The notes under the pieces: model-generated
What the model was told of the DNA's origin: nothing
The model's input: only the letters and a program-made list of their open reading frames with translations
Databases searched by the model: none
Made by a program: the position numbers and the translations under genes
Shown: positions 8,340-17,757 of the stretch, one piece after another
How the letters are laid out: each line of letters begins with the position of its first letter
How positions within the stretch are numbered: position 1 is the first letter of the stretch
Assembly (NCBI GenBank): GCA_012523405.1
Contig: JAAYIN010000006.1
Coordinates: 1-53,089, forward strand
Reading direction: 5' to 3'
DNA length: 53,089 bases
Source: Clostridiales bacterium
GTDB taxonomy: Bacteria; Bacillota; Clostridia; Christensenellales; Aristaeellaceae

Positions 8340-10127
8340 ATGCAATGGCTTAACCCAATGGGTGCATGGGCATTTTTAGCGCTGATCCCTGTGATTGCGC
8401 TGTATTTATTGCGCAAGCGTGCTGCCCGGGTCAATGTCCCCAGTCTGTTGCTCTGGCGAAAAACAATTGAACAGACCGAGTCAAATAAACCCTTTGAAAA
8501 GCTGAAAAGCCAGCTGTTGCTTTGGCTTCAGCTTCTTTTGGTCATATTGCTTGCGCTCGCACTTATGAGACCCGCTACAGTGGGCAACCGATATGGCGAA
8601 GTCGCAATGATTTTTGACCTTTCTGCCAGCATGCAGACGCTAGCGGACGGAAATCAAACCCGTCTGGATCAAGCCAAAGAAGAGGCATACCAGATTCTGG
8701 GCAGCATGCATCAAGACGACGTTGTTACCATCCTTGCAGCAGGGCAGAGCTTTACTCAGGCGATCACCCGTTCCAGCGACCACGCAGCCGTCAAGCGCGC
8801 TATCGCAGGGCTGACAGCTCAAAACTCACAGGCGGATGTGGAGGGTGCGCTGTCGCTGACGCGTGCTATGCGCCGCGACCTAAGTTCGCTTGATATCATG
8901 CTTTTCACCGATCAGTATTCCATTCAAGCTACAGACCTCACCCTCATCTCCGTTGGCCAAAGCGTGAGCAATCGCAGCATCATTTCGCTGCGCTTAAGCG
9001 AGCAGGAGGATCAAATCATCGCGTTTGCACAGGTGCAAAACCGCGGCGATGCCATCGAATGCGAAATGCTATGCTATGCGGATGGCGCGTTGTGTGATAT
9101 CCGCACGGTATCGCTTGAAGCGAACGCAACGCAGAGCGTCAGGTTTACTGTTCCAAGCATCGCAACCAACGTTATGGTTTCTTTTTCAAAAGGCGACGCC
9201 CTCTCAGCAGATGATGTTCGTTATGCAGTGAAGCAGCCCGAGAACACCAAGACCATTTTGCTTGCTAGCGACGGAAATGTATTCCTTGAACAAGCACTTT
9301 CGCTTCGTGAAGGCTATACAACCGTAAAATCACTTCCCGCTGATGCGGTCAATGCAGCAGACTTTGATCTTTATGTCTATGATGGTTTTCTCCCTGAGAT
9401 CCTCCCGCAAAGCGGTTCGATTCTAAGCATTGCACCAACAGGGTATATCTTGGGAATTACGCCTGGCGATGAGCGAAGCGATTCATCCGCCATACGAAAA
9501 TCATCCTCCGCCATCTCTGCGCAGCTCACTGCCAACTTGTTGCTTTCTGATATAGCAATTCAAAAGTACATGCCGCTAACAGGCGGGGACAGCATCTTGT
9601 CCATTGGCAATCAAACGCTGCTTGCTGCCGACGAGCAAAACAATCGGCGCATTGCCGTGCTTGGCTTTGATCTGCATGACAGCAACTTCCCGCTCAAAGC
9701 TGATTTCCCTATTTTGATTCAGAATCTGCTCTCCTACTTGCTTCCAGACACCACTGCCTCCATTCTGAGCGCAAGCTGCGGAGAGTATATATCGCCTGTG
9801 CTGGACGACCGCACGGTTGATGTGTCCGTCCGCATGCCTGATGGACAAACTGTCCAGCTCGTTGGCGGCGTACTAACAGGCACCAAACAAATCGGACTAT
9901 ATACCATTTCAGAAACACTTGATAACGGCGAGACGAGAGCCACTGCTTTTGCCCTTCATCCACCCCTTACAGAAGGTGATACGCAGACCATCAGCGAGTC
10001 GTATACCAACGCTGCTGATCCCGCTTCTTCTACCTTGACGACTGGACGTGAATGGACACCCTATTTACTGCTTTTATGCTTCATTGTACTCATGCTTGAA
10101 TGGGAGGTGAGCCGCCGTGGGGTTTGA
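8340..10127 (+). CDS. BatA-like membrane protein with VWA domain
   Basis: The 595-residue protein begins like BatA/aerotolerance regulators, with a membrane segment near 8-24 followed by a basic stretch, then a second segment at about 58-77. The VWA domain starts near 88 and its metal-site motif DLSAS is at 93-97. A beta-rich region follows, and a last membrane helix lies near 573-589. Its topology places most of the protein on one side of the membrane, anchored at both ends. The gene overlaps the next by 11 nt, so their translation is coupled. Confidence 0.92.
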   Translation: MQWLNPMGAWAFLALIPVIALYLLRKRAARVNVPSLLLWRKTIEQTESNKPFEKLKSQLLLWLQLLLVILLALALMRPATVGNRYGEVAMIFDLSASMQTLADGNQTRLDQAKEEAYQILGSMHQDDVVTILAAGQSFTQAITRSSDHAAVKRAIAGLTAQNSQADVEGALSLTRAMRRDLSSLDIMLFTDQYSIQATDLTLISVGQSVSNRSIISLRLSEQEDQIIAFAQVQNRGDAIECEMLCYADGALCDIRTVSLEANATQSVRFTVPSIATNVMVSFSKGDALSADDVRYAVKQPENTKTILLASDGNVFLEQALSLREGYTTVKSLPADAVNAADFDLYVYDGFLPEILPQSGSILSIAPTGYILGITPGDERSDSSAIRKSSSAISAQLTANLLLSDIAIQKYMPLTGGDSILSIGNQTLLAADEQNNRRIAVLGFDLHDSNFPLKADFPILIQNLLSYLLPDTTASILSASCGEYISPVLDDRTVDVSVRMPDGQTVQLVGGVLTGTKQIGLYTISETLDNGETRATAFALHPPLTEGDTQTISESYTNAADPASSTLTTGREWTPYLLLLCFIVLMLEWEVSRRGV

Positions 10128-12834
10128 TTTTACTTATCCTTGGGCGCTTCTCCTGATTCCCATCGGCATTCTTATCATTGCATTGATCAACCGCCGCTAC
10201 ACAACGCATACACCATCGCTGAGGCGGCGTGTATCCCTGTGGATGCGGCTTGTGGTCACATGCGTGTTGGTGCTTGCCATCAGCATGCCCTCTGTCATGC
10301 TCCCATCAGGGAAAGTCACCCGATGGATATTGCTTGACATGTCAGACTCATCCGCGCCCGTGCAATCCGAGATGCAGGAAAACGTCAAGACCGCTCTTGA
10401 GCAGCTACCGGAAGGCGAAGAAGCAGGCGTGATCGTATTTGGCGCAAATGCCATGGTAGAAACACCGCTGAGCCAATCCCCTAGCTTTACAGGCGTACAT
10501 ACGGCGATTGACGGCAGCGGCAGCGATCTTGACAGCGCGCTGATGCTCGCCAGTGCATTAATGCCCTCTGATAATGCAGGCAGCATCACCGTCATCACCG
10601 ATGGCAATGTGGCGGCCAATCAAACCACAGCAAACATCATTGGTGCACGCGGTATTCAAGTCGATTCCATGTCCATTGAAACTAGCCAAATCACTGACGC
10701 TCAGTTAACGGAGATTACCTCCCCATCCACCGTCTATGAGGGGCAGACTATCCCGATACAAGTTGTCATTGATGCCAACGCTGCGATGGAAGGTTCCTTG
10801 GTGCTGTATCAAAACGGCGAACTCACAGCGACGAGGGATGTAAAGCTGAGCACAGGCGAAAATCGTTTTGCCTTCAGCGACACCGCTGCAAAGACAGGCG
10901 TGGTCACCTACCAAGCGCAATTCATTTCTCCATCCGATATGCAAAGCCGAAACAATCGGGCAAGCACTCATCTACAGATATCGGGTGCACCCACCATTTT
11001 GCTCGTATCGCAAACCGATTCCATCGGTTCATTGTTCACGGCAGCAGGTCTCAAAGTGGAGATCATACGCGCCTCCGAATTACCTGCCACCACAGAGCGT
11101 TACCTCCCCTATGACGCCATCGTGCTCAACAACATCGACTACGAGAGTGCCGGCAGCGATCAGTGGGGCGCACTGAGCAGCGCTGTTAAAACGCTTTCTC
11201 GCGGACTATGCGTGCTTGGCGGCGACAGCAGCTATGCCCTAGGCAACTATCGCGGCACCGTTCTTGAAGAGCTTATGCCGGTCACCATTGACGTGCGAAA
11301 CAAGCTCCAAGTCCCGGCCCTTTCGCTCATTATCGCCATTGACAAATCGGGCAGCATGACATCAGGTCAATTCGGCTTATCCCGCATTGAGATTGCAAAG
11401 GAAGCGGCAATGCAGGCAGTCGAGGTTCTGAGTGCACAGGACAACATCGGTGTTATCGCCTTTGATGACCAAGCCTCATGGGCTGTACCCTTTCAAAAAA
11501 CCACGGACATTGCAGCCATCCAAAACATGATCGGCACAATCCGTGCAGGCGGCGGCACAGCCTTCTACTCCCCATTGCAGGCAAGCTTTGAAACGCTTGC
11601 AGCAGCCGACACGCCCCAAAAGCACATCATCTTCCTTTCCGATGGACAACCGGGGGACAGTGAATTTCAAGACATTGCGCTTGCGATGAAGAAGACGGGC
11701 ATTACGCTCACCACAGTTGCAATCGGCAATGATGCCAACAGTGAGCTGATGAAGCTTCTCTCAACGCTTGGCGGCGGCAGAAGCTATGTAACCACTGAGT
11801 TTGACAACCTGCCAAAGATCTTCACAAAGGAAACCATGCTCGCAGGTGCGTCCTATGTCCAAAACCGTATTTTCACCCCTGTCATCACCGAAAACTCCAC
11901 CCTAACCGCCTATGATGGTTTTCCCCAGCTCGCAGGGTATTTGACAACGGTTGAAAAACCGACCGCTACCGTATCCCTGCAAAGCGATATGGAAGACCCG
12001 ATCTTAAGCTGGTGGAATGTTGGCACAGGAAAAACCATCGCTTGGACAAGCGATGCACAAGGTGCTTGGACAGAGAATTTCCTAAGCTGGGAAAGCGCTG
12101 CGTCATTCTTTGGCGGCATGGTTGCTAAGGTTTTGCCTGGGGTAGACCGCGAAGGCGAACTGTCGGCAACCGTTCAGGATTCGCAAATGTCAATCACCTA
12201 TCAAATCGATCCTACAAGTCAGCAAGAAGGGCTTGAAACCACGGTGACCATCGTATCTCCTGATGGCAGTGAGCAAGAAACCACGCTCACCGAAGTGGAG
12301 CCCGGCATATACGAAGGCAAAGCACAAGCCGAACTGGAGGGTGCATATGCCCTTCGCCTATCTCAAAGCGAAGAGGGAACGCAGGTGCGCTCGCAGGAGA
12401 GCGGCGCCGTTAAAACATATGCCAAGGAGTATGATCTGCGCGGAGAAAGCGGAAGCACACTAGCGTCACTCATGCAATCAACCGGCGGACATGAGGTGAC
12501 TGACTTAAGCAGTTTCTGGGATCAGCAGGTTACCTCCGCTCAATCGCGCAAAAGCCTGTTTACGATTCTCCTCCTCCTCTCGCTCATCCTGCTCTTGCTT
12601 GACATTGCCCTGCGCAAGCTTCCTTGGGAAGATGCATTCTATCAATGGATGGCAAAGCATCGTCATGTAAAGCAAACCGGGCCTAAAGTATCAAGCGAGT
12701 CAAAAGAATCGGAAGCACCCAAACCCAAAACAAAGAAAGCAGCGAAAGTCGATGCTCAAAAAGCACGAAACCAAGCTGCCGAGCAAACGACCGATGCGCT
12801 CCTTTCAGCGCTGAATGCTCGAAAAAAGAAATAG
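10117..12834 (+). CDS. Large membrane protein with two VWA-like domains
   Basis: The 905-residue protein has membrane helices near 8-25 and 41-60. A first VWA-like domain carries DMSDS at 74-78. A Rossmann or amidotransferase-like middle region follows (about 290-400). A full VWA domain carries DKSGS at 409-413. One more membrane helix lies at about 813-835, with a Lys/Ala/Glu-rich tail to the end that should be cytoplasmic. The start is GTG 10117 with GGGAGGTGAG upstream; GTG is in the frame that overlaps the end of the preceding VWA gene. It closes the operon and is followed by a terminator. It is probably a MoxR client. Confidence 0.92.
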   Translation: MGFDFTYPWALLLIPIGILIIALINRRYTTHTPSLRRRVSLWMRLVVTCVLVLAISMPSVMLPSGKVTRWILLDMSDSSAPVQSEMQENVKTALEQLPEGEEAGVIVFGANAMVETPLSQSPSFTGVHTAIDGSGSDLDSALMLASALMPSDNAGSITVITDGNVAANQTTANIIGARGIQVDSMSIETSQITDAQLTEITSPSTVYEGQTIPIQVVIDANAAMEGSLVLYQNGELTATRDVKLSTGENRFAFSDTAAKTGVVTYQAQFISPSDMQSRNNRASTHLQISGAPTILLVSQTDSIGSLFTAAGLKVEIIRASELPATTERYLPYDAIVLNNIDYESAGSDQWGALSSAVKTLSRGLCVLGGDSSYALGNYRGTVLEELMPVTIDVRNKLQVPALSLIIAIDKSGSMTSGQFGLSRIEIAKEAAMQAVEVLSAQDNIGVIAFDDQASWAVPFQKTTDIAAIQNMIGTIRAGGGTAFYSPLQASFETLAAADTPQKHIIFLSDGQPGDSEFQDIALAMKKTGITLTTVAIGNDANSELMKLLSTLGGGRSYVTTEFDNLPKIFTKETMLAGASYVQNRIFTPVITENSTLTAYDGFPQLAGYLTTVEKPTATVSLQSDMEDPILSWWNVGTGKTIAWTSDAQGAWTENFLSWESAASFFGGMVAKVLPGVDREGELSATVQDSQMSITYQIDPTSQQEGLETTVTIVSPDGSEQETTLTEVEPGIYEGKAQAELEGAYALRLSQSEEGTQVRSQESGAVKTYAKEYDLRGESGSTLASLMQSTGGHEVTDLSSFWDQQVTSAQSRKSLFTILLLLSLILLLLDIALRKLPWEDAFYQWMAKHRHVKQTGPKVSSESKESEAPKPKTKKAAKVDAQKARNQAAEQTTDALLSALNARKKK

Positions 12835-12844
12835 CTCCCACATC

Positions 12845-12875
12845 AAGCTGCGATTATGAAAATCGCAGCTTTTTT
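12845..12875 (+). terminator. Terminator of the MoxR/VWA operon
   Basis: AAGCTGCGATT (12845-12855) pairs with AATCGCAGCTT (12861-12871) around a 5-nt loop and is followed by a T run. It lies 11 nt after the last operon gene. Confidence 0.9.
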
Positions 12876-12955
12876 GATCCGTCAATCTTGCTGCACACGC
12901 CATACCGCAATGCGTTGGTCTGCCCCGCGCCCCATGTCAGGCAACGCGCTTTGGC

Positions 12956-12984
12956 TTGACAGCTACCAGCCATCATGATATTCT
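12956..12984 (+). promoter_or_regulatory. Promoter of the sugar-phosphate transferase gene
   Basis: TTGACA (12956-12961) and TATTCT (12979-12984) are 17 nt apart. A start near 12991 would leave a leader of about 75 nt before ATG 13066. It lies just downstream of the previous operon terminator. Confidence 0.65.
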
Positions 12985-13065
12985 TATAAAGTATATTGGG
13001 CGTTGTTTTTTTGCTCTCATTTCCCTGCTGCCCGGCGTATAACATGTTTGACCATGGAGGCTGCT

Positions 13066-14580
13066 ATGCAGAATAAGCGTTTTTTTACCACACAAGTAAT
13101 GAAGCTCTCATTTCAGATTCTTTTATATGTTTCATTATTTTTATCATTATATGGCATGCTCGCTATCACTAACCCACAGCTCCTAAACCTCAGCCGTACA
13201 GCCGTATCAACCGCTGCGGTCTTTTCCATTATCATGATTGTGCTCACCATCGTTTATGGCGGGTTTGATGTGGACAAAAAAAAGAAACGATCGGTCTTTG
13301 CAAGCATTGTGCTTACCACTTTTCTGACTGATCTGGTCACCTATCTCCAGCTTCAAATCATGAACGTTAACCCCCAAAACCCCGAGGCAAACGCGCAATT
13401 GATTCTTTTTGGCGAAGACTTTATCATGCTGCTTGTCGCTATGCTGCTGCAAGTGTCACTCGTTTATTTTTTTGTGACCATAGCATACCGCACCTACTTC
13501 AAAATCAATCCGCCTCAGGATTGCTGCATCATCACTTCCTCTCAGGAACTAGCGAATCATGTAGCTTCCAAAATGTATACCTTTCATCAGCGCTATAACC
13601 TCACTGAAGTCCTGCATTATGACTGTCCCGATATCAAGCAGAGCATCAGAAGGCATGAAACCATCTTTCTTGCCGGTATCCCCGATACTGAGGAAGCGTA
13701 CTTGAAGGGATATTGTTATAAACACAATCGGGACATCTATCTTCTAGCCGAGCTTGAAGATGTTATCATTTCAACCGCCGAACAGAACATTCTTGATGAT
13801 ACCCCATTTTTGCATATTCACCGCATGGAGCCAACCCTTGTTCAGATGATTACCAAACGCGCAACCGACATCACCTTAAGCCTGTTTGGACTCATCGTCA
13901 CCAGCCCTATCATTCTTGTGACGATGCTCTGCCTCAAGTTATCCAACAATGGCTCTATATTTTTTCGCCAAAAGCGTGCAACCATTGACGGCAAGGTCTT
14001 TGATATCATCAAATTCCGCACCATGTATGCCTCTTCTCGCGACCAGACAGATATCGCAGATATCTTGTCTGCGAGGAAAAACGATAAGCGCATTACGCCT
14101 CTTGGTCGTTTCCTGCGCAAATACCGCATTGATGAATTGCCTCAGCTCATCAACGTCTTGCGCGGCGATATGTCCATGGTGGGTCCGCGTCCCGAGATGC
14201 TCGAAAACGTCAATCGCTATACACGCGAGGTTCCCGAGTTCGCATACCGCCAGCAAATGAAGGCGGGACTCACGGGCCTTGCTCAGATAGAGGGAAAGTA
14301 CAATACCAGCCCAAAGGACAAGGCGATTTTGGACCTGCTGTATATTGAGAACTTTTCCCTTGCTTATGATTGGAAGCTAATCCTGCGCACATTCACAATC
14401 TTCTTTCGCAGCGACAGCACCGAAGGTTTTTGCGAAGACTATGTGAACTGCCCCAAGATGCGGGTTGATGCATTACCAGAAGTACCGCTCGCCGCCGCAA
14501 AGCAAAATCACAAGCGAAAAAAAAAAGACGAAAATGGAACAAGCGAAAGGTCCGATGAACCAATGCGCGTAGCGCTCTAG
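13066..14580 (+). CDS. Polyprenyl-phosphate sugar-phosphate transferase (WcaJ/PglC-type)
   Basis: The 504-residue enzyme would move a sugar phosphate from a UDP-sugar onto undecaprenyl phosphate, the first membrane step in making a surface polysaccharide. Four hydrophobic segments in the first 150 residues are followed by a nucleotide-binding-like domain and a C-terminal bacterial sugar transferase domain. That domain shows a membrane-associated helix, FRQKRATIDGKVF, IIKFRTM, the catalytic pair in YRIDELPQL and the VGPRPE motif. I chose ATG 13066 with GGAGG 5 nt upstream; an in-frame TTG at 13003 has no RBS. It lies upstream of a nucleotidyltransferase and galE, which supply activated sugars. 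The C terminus is Lys/Arg-rich. Confidence 0.93.
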   Translation: MQNKRFFTTQVMKLSFQILLYVSLFLSLYGMLAITNPQLLNLSRTAVSTAAVFSIIMIVLTIVYGGFDVDKKKKRSVFASIVLTTFLTDLVTYLQLQIMNVNPQNPEANAQLILFGEDFIMLLVAMLLQVSLVYFFVTIAYRTYFKINPPQDCCIITSSQELANHVASKMYTFHQRYNLTEVLHYDCPDIKQSIRRHETIFLAGIPDTEEAYLKGYCYKHNRDIYLLAELEDVIISTAEQNILDDTPFLHIHRMEPTLVQMITKRATDITLSLFGLIVTSPIILVTMLCLKLSNNGSIFFRQKRATIDGKVFDIIKFRTMYASSRDQTDIADILSARKNDKRITPLGRFLRKYRIDELPQLINVLRGDMSMVGPRPEMLENVNRYTREVPEFAYRQQMKAGLTGLAQIEGKYNTSPKDKAILDLLYIENFSLAYDWKLILRTFTIFFRSDSTEGFCEDYVNCPKMRVDALPEVPLAAAKQNHKRKKKDENGTSERSDEPMRVAL

Positions 14581-14636
14581 TAGCTGATTAACGCTCAAAT
14601 CAAACTGACATCAAACGATCTGAAAGGATGAGTGAC

Positions 14637-15545
14637 ATGGACAAAACACTATTGATTATGGCTGCAGGTATGGGTTCTCGTTACGGCGGAAATAAACAGA
14701 TTGACGGGATGGGGCCAAATAATGAAGTATTGATGTTATACACCATCTACGATGCAATCAACGCTGGTTTTACAAAGGTTGTTTTCATCATCAAGCATGA
14801 TTTTGAGGAACGCTTCCGCGCACTTGTGGGCGATATTGTGAAGGATAAAATTCAAGTGGAGTACGCATTCCAAGACCTAAGCGACATCCCTGCCGGCTGC
14901 TCGATTCCGGCAGAGCGCGTTAAGCCCCTTGGTACCGTTCAGGCAGTTCTTGCCGCAAAGGACCTCATCAACGAGCCTTTTGCAGTCCTGAATGCAGACG
15001 ATTACTACGGCGTTCCCGCTTTTGGGATCATCGCTGATCATTTGGATAAGCTTGCTGATGAAAAGCACGCTTGCATGGTTGGCTACTACCTCAAGAACAC
15101 AGTCAGTGAAAATGGTCATGTCACCCGCGGCGTATGCTCCGTTGATGCAGAGGGTCATCTTGAATCCGTTACTGAAACCTATAAGATCCAACCTTTCCCC
15201 GATGGCACGATTCGCGACACAGAAAAAGACCCCAGCGGTGTCATCCTCGACCCCGAAAGCCTCGTCAGCATGAACCTCTTTGGCTTCACCCCTTGGATTT
15301 TCAAGGTGGGCATGGCGCGCTTTGAAGCATTCCTCAAGTCACTTGCCCCAACAGAGCTTAAGGCTGAGTATGTATTGCCTGTGCTGGTTGATCAGCTGAT
15401 GCATGATGAGGACGGACTGAAAGTGGATGTGCTAAGCACAGACGCTACATGGTTTGGCGTTACCTACCAAGAGGATAAGCCTTTTGTACAGGGTGAGCTA
15501 AAGAAGATGCACGAAAGCGGCATTTATCCCGAAAAGCTGTTTTAA
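14637..15545 (+). CDS. Sugar-phosphate nucleotidyltransferase family protein
   Basis: The 302-residue protein has the nucleotidyltransferase N-terminal loop (MAAGMGSRYGG, residues 8-18) and the metal-binding aspartates in NADDYYG (121-122). It would make an NDP-sugar from a sugar 1-phosphate and an NTP. The loop differs from canonical GalU and RmlA proteins, so the substrate cannot be assigned. I chose ATG 14637 because GAAAGGA ends 8 nt upstream; ATG 14628 overlaps that RBS. It lies between the sugar transferase and galE genes. Confidence 0.9.
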   Translation: MDKTLLIMAAGMGSRYGGNKQIDGMGPNNEVLMLYTIYDAINAGFTKVVFIIKHDFEERFRALVGDIVKDKIQVEYAFQDLSDIPAGCSIPAERVKPLGTVQAVLAAKDLINEPFAVLNADDYYGVPAFGIIADHLDKLADEKHACMVGYYLKNTVSENGHVTRGVCSVDAEGHLESVTETYKIQPFPDGTIRDTEKDPSGVILDPESLVSMNLFGFTPWIFKVGMARFEAFLKSLAPTELKAEYVLPVLVDQLMHDEDGLKVDVLSTDATWFGVTYQEDKPFVQGELKKMHESGIYPEKLF

Positions 15546-15577
15546 TCATTCTTGATTGAGAAAGGTTGGGGTCACCG

Positions 15578-16591
15578 ATGAAAATCCTACTAACAGGTGG
15601 TGCTGGATTTATTGGTTCACATACTTACATCGAACTTCTGGATGCAGGTCATGAAGCGGTTATTGTCGACAATTTCTACAACGCAAGCGCAAAGGTACTT
15701 GATCGCTTGGAAAGCATTACTGGAAAGCCCGTTGTTTTCTACAATGCGGATGTCTGCGATGCGGCTGCGCTCTCCCCTATCTTTGAGGCACATCAATTTG
15801 ACGCAGTCATTCACTTTGCCGGATACAAAGCAGTTGGCGAAAGCGTCGAGAAGCCAATGGAATATTACCGCAACAACCTCGATTCCACGCTTACACTCTG
15901 TGAATGCATGAAGAAATATAATGTTAGCAGGATTGTTTTCAGCTCATCTGCAACCGTGTACGGAACAAGCGATGACATGCCCTTGATTGAAACCATGCCA
16001 ACGGGCTGCACAAACCCTTACGGCTGGACAAAGTATATGATCGAGCAAATCCTGAAGGACATTGCACATGCAAACCCCGATTGGTCTGTTGCGCTTCTGC
16101 GCTACTTCAATCCAATCGGCGCGCACAAGAGCGGTCTGATTGGCGAGGATCCGGTTGGCGTTCCCAACAATCTTATGCCCTATATCACGCAGGTTGCATC
16201 AGGCAAATTGGGAAAACTCCGCGTCTTTGGTGATGATTATGCAACGCCTGATGGTACTGGCGTGAGAGACTATATCCACGTGGTTGATCTAGCCTGCGGT
16301 CATGTAGCTGCATGTAACTATCTCATGGGCACAAAAGGCTGCGAAATCATCAATCTGGGTACAGGCATTGGCTATAGCGTGCTGGATTTGGTGAAGACCT
16401 TCGAGCGCGTCAATGGCATTGCTATCCCATATGAGGTTGTGCAGCGCCGTGCCGGTGATGTGGCTCGCTGCTATGCAGATGCAAGCAAGGCAAAAAAGCT
16501 TCTCCACTGGGAAGCTCAAAAAACGCTCAACGATATGTGCTTTGATTCATGGCGTTGGCAGAGCACCAATCCAAACGGCTATCGCGACTAA
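15578..16591 (+). CDS. galE: UDP-glucose 4-epimerase
   Basis: The 337-residue protein matches the usual GalE length (about 338). The NAD-binding glycine motif TGGAGFIGSH is at the N terminus. The substrate-site serines are in SSSATVYG and the catalytic Tyr/Lys pair in NPYGWTKYM. It interconverts UDP-glucose and UDP-galactose in the cytosol. I chose ATG 15578, the normal GalE N terminus; a TTG 12 nt earlier has no proper RBS. It is the last gene before a strong terminator and probably feeds the surface-glycan pathway started by the two upstream genes. Confidence 0.96.
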   Translation: MKILLTGGAGFIGSHTYIELLDAGHEAVIVDNFYNASAKVLDRLESITGKPVVFYNADVCDAAALSPIFEAHQFDAVIHFAGYKAVGESVEKPMEYYRNNLDSTLTLCECMKKYNVSRIVFSSSATVYGTSDDMPLIETMPTGCTNPYGWTKYMIEQILKDIAHANPDWSVALLRYFNPIGAHKSGLIGEDPVGVPNNLMPYITQVASGKLGKLRVFGDDYATPDGTGVRDYIHVVDLACGHVAACNYLMGTKGCEIINLGTGIGYSVLDLVKTFERVNGIAIPYEVVQRRAGDVARCYADASKAKKLLHWEAQKTLNDMCFDSWRWQSTNPNGYRD

Positions 16592-16612
16592 AAGCATACG
16601 TAAGCAAATATG

Positions 16613-16649
16613 CCCGATATGAGAGTGCAAACTTTCATATCGGGTTTTT
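16613..16649 (+). terminator. Terminator after galE
   Basis: CCCGATATGA (16613-16622) pairs perfectly with TCATATCGGG (16635-16644) and is followed by TTTTT. It ends the glycan precursor operon. Confidence 0.92.
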
Positions 16650-16651
16650 GG

Positions 16652-16693
16652 TAAAGAAAAACCGCTATCCCATTGTTAATGAGACGGCGGTTT
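16652..16693 (-). terminator. Terminator of the small minus-strand gene
   Basis: On the minus strand AAACCGC (16693-16687) pairs with GCGGTTT (16665-16659) and is followed by TTCTTT. The loop is long (21 nt). It lies 12 nt past the stop of the gene ending at 16705 and converges with the galE terminator. Confidence 0.6.
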
Positions 16694-16704
16694 ATGTATT
16701 GTTG

Positions 16705-17046
16705 TTACCTGAAGGTATGCCAGCGGGATTGCTGAGGCTTTGTGCGGGAAGCAGGCGAATAATACCTAGGACGATTTCTGCGGCCGAACGGATCACCCGT
16801 CAGTCCAGCTGCTCTGAGAACAGAGCGACCTGCCATACTGCCGCGAGGACGTACATAAGTACTCAAGGCTAATGGCTGCCCTTGTTCCTGCTGTACCTCA
16901 ACAGGTCTAAAAGAACTTTCCGACGCCGTTACGTGAACAGCCTGCTGGAGATAATGACTGCCGGCTGTAAACCGATTGGGCAGCGCAGGTAATAATACCG
17001 CTTCACTCTTTTGAAGCGCGGGACGCATCCACAAGTTGCGTTGCAT
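16705..17046 (-). CDS. Hypothetical small basic protein
   Basis: A 113-residue frame of unknown function, rich in Arg, Pro, Ser and Gln. It has no membrane segment and no motif I recognise. In favour of a real gene are the ATG with AAAGGAG 7 nt upstream, a terminator just after the stop, and its position 100 nt downstream of ysxC on the same strand. Against it are the unusual composition and overlapping open frames on the other strand. It could be a lineage-specific product or a chance frame in a transcript leader or tail. Confidence 0.45.
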   Translation of the reverse strand: MQRNLWMRPALQKSEAVLLPALPNRFTAGSHYLQQAVHVTASESSFRPVEVQQEQGQPLALSTYVRPRGSMAGRSVLRAAGLTGDPFGRRNRPRYYSPASRTKPQQSRWHTFR

Positions 17047-17145
17047 GCAAACACTCCTTTCAAAATTCCAAATGGAGGCTACTGCATGCTATGCGTTTGA
17101 CTGTGAAGTGTGCAGCTTTCGATCATTGCACATCCCGGCTACTGC

Positions 17146-17757
17146 TTATTCTACTTCCTGTGGATTCATCTCTTCGTCAATCAATGTGCCGATAGTCTCC
17201 AGAAGCTTATCGCGTCCCGAGCCATCTTCACTTGAAAACGGGATCAGTTCCCAAGGCTGCACCAGCAAACTGCGGCAGATTGGAGCGATATGCTTCATTC
17301 TTGCTCCTCTGCTGATCTTATCCGCCTTGGTGCAGATGACCGTGAAAGGAATATTCATCTGGCGGAAATACGTGTTCATGTCGATATCGTCCTGCGTTGG
17401 CTCGTGGCGTATATCCACCAAATGCAGCACGTGGAAGAGATGAGTGCTTTCCTGAAAATATCGATCCATCATCAAACCCCAGCGTCTCTTTTCAGCTTTA
17501 TCCACTTTGGCAAAGCCATAGCCGGGAAGGTCGACGAGGTGAAAGAGTTCGTTGATCAAAAACACGTTGATCAGGCGCGTCTTGCCGGGCTTGGAGCTGG
17601 TTTTGCAAAGCTTCTTGCGGTTGCAAAGCGTGTTGATCAATGTGCTTTTTCCTACATTGCTTCGTCCTACCACAGCAAGCTGGGGTAGGTTGATCGGATC
17701 GTCTTGGTGATAATCTGCCAGACTGGTGATAAAGGATGCCGTCTTAATTTCCATCAT
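17146..17757 (-). CDS. ysxC: Ribosome-assembly GTPase YsxC/EngB
   Basis: The 203-residue protein is a small GTPase with G1 GRSNVGKST (31-39), G2 Thr near 60, G3 DLPGYG (76-81) and G4 TKAD (143-146). YsxC/EngB proteins bind the 50S subunit during its assembly and are essential in Bacillus. The length is typical. Its start codon overlaps the lonA stop as ATGA. The order lonB-lonA-ysxC is the conserved Firmicutes arrangement. Confidence 0.97.
   Translation of the reverse strand: MMEIKTASFITSLADYHQDDPINLPQLAVVGRSNVGKSTLINTLCNRKKLCKTSSKPGKTRLINVFLINELFHLVDLPGYGFAKVDKAEKRRWGLMMDRYFQESTHLFHVLHLVDIRHEPTQDDIDMNTYFRQMNIPFTVICTKADKISRGARMKHIAPICRSLLVQPWELIPFSSEDGSGRDKLLETIGTLIDEEMNPQEVE

Noticed and set aside
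16549-16872. 107-residue plus-strand open frame starting inside galE
   Set aside because: It begins within galE, runs through two terminator hairpins and has no RBS.
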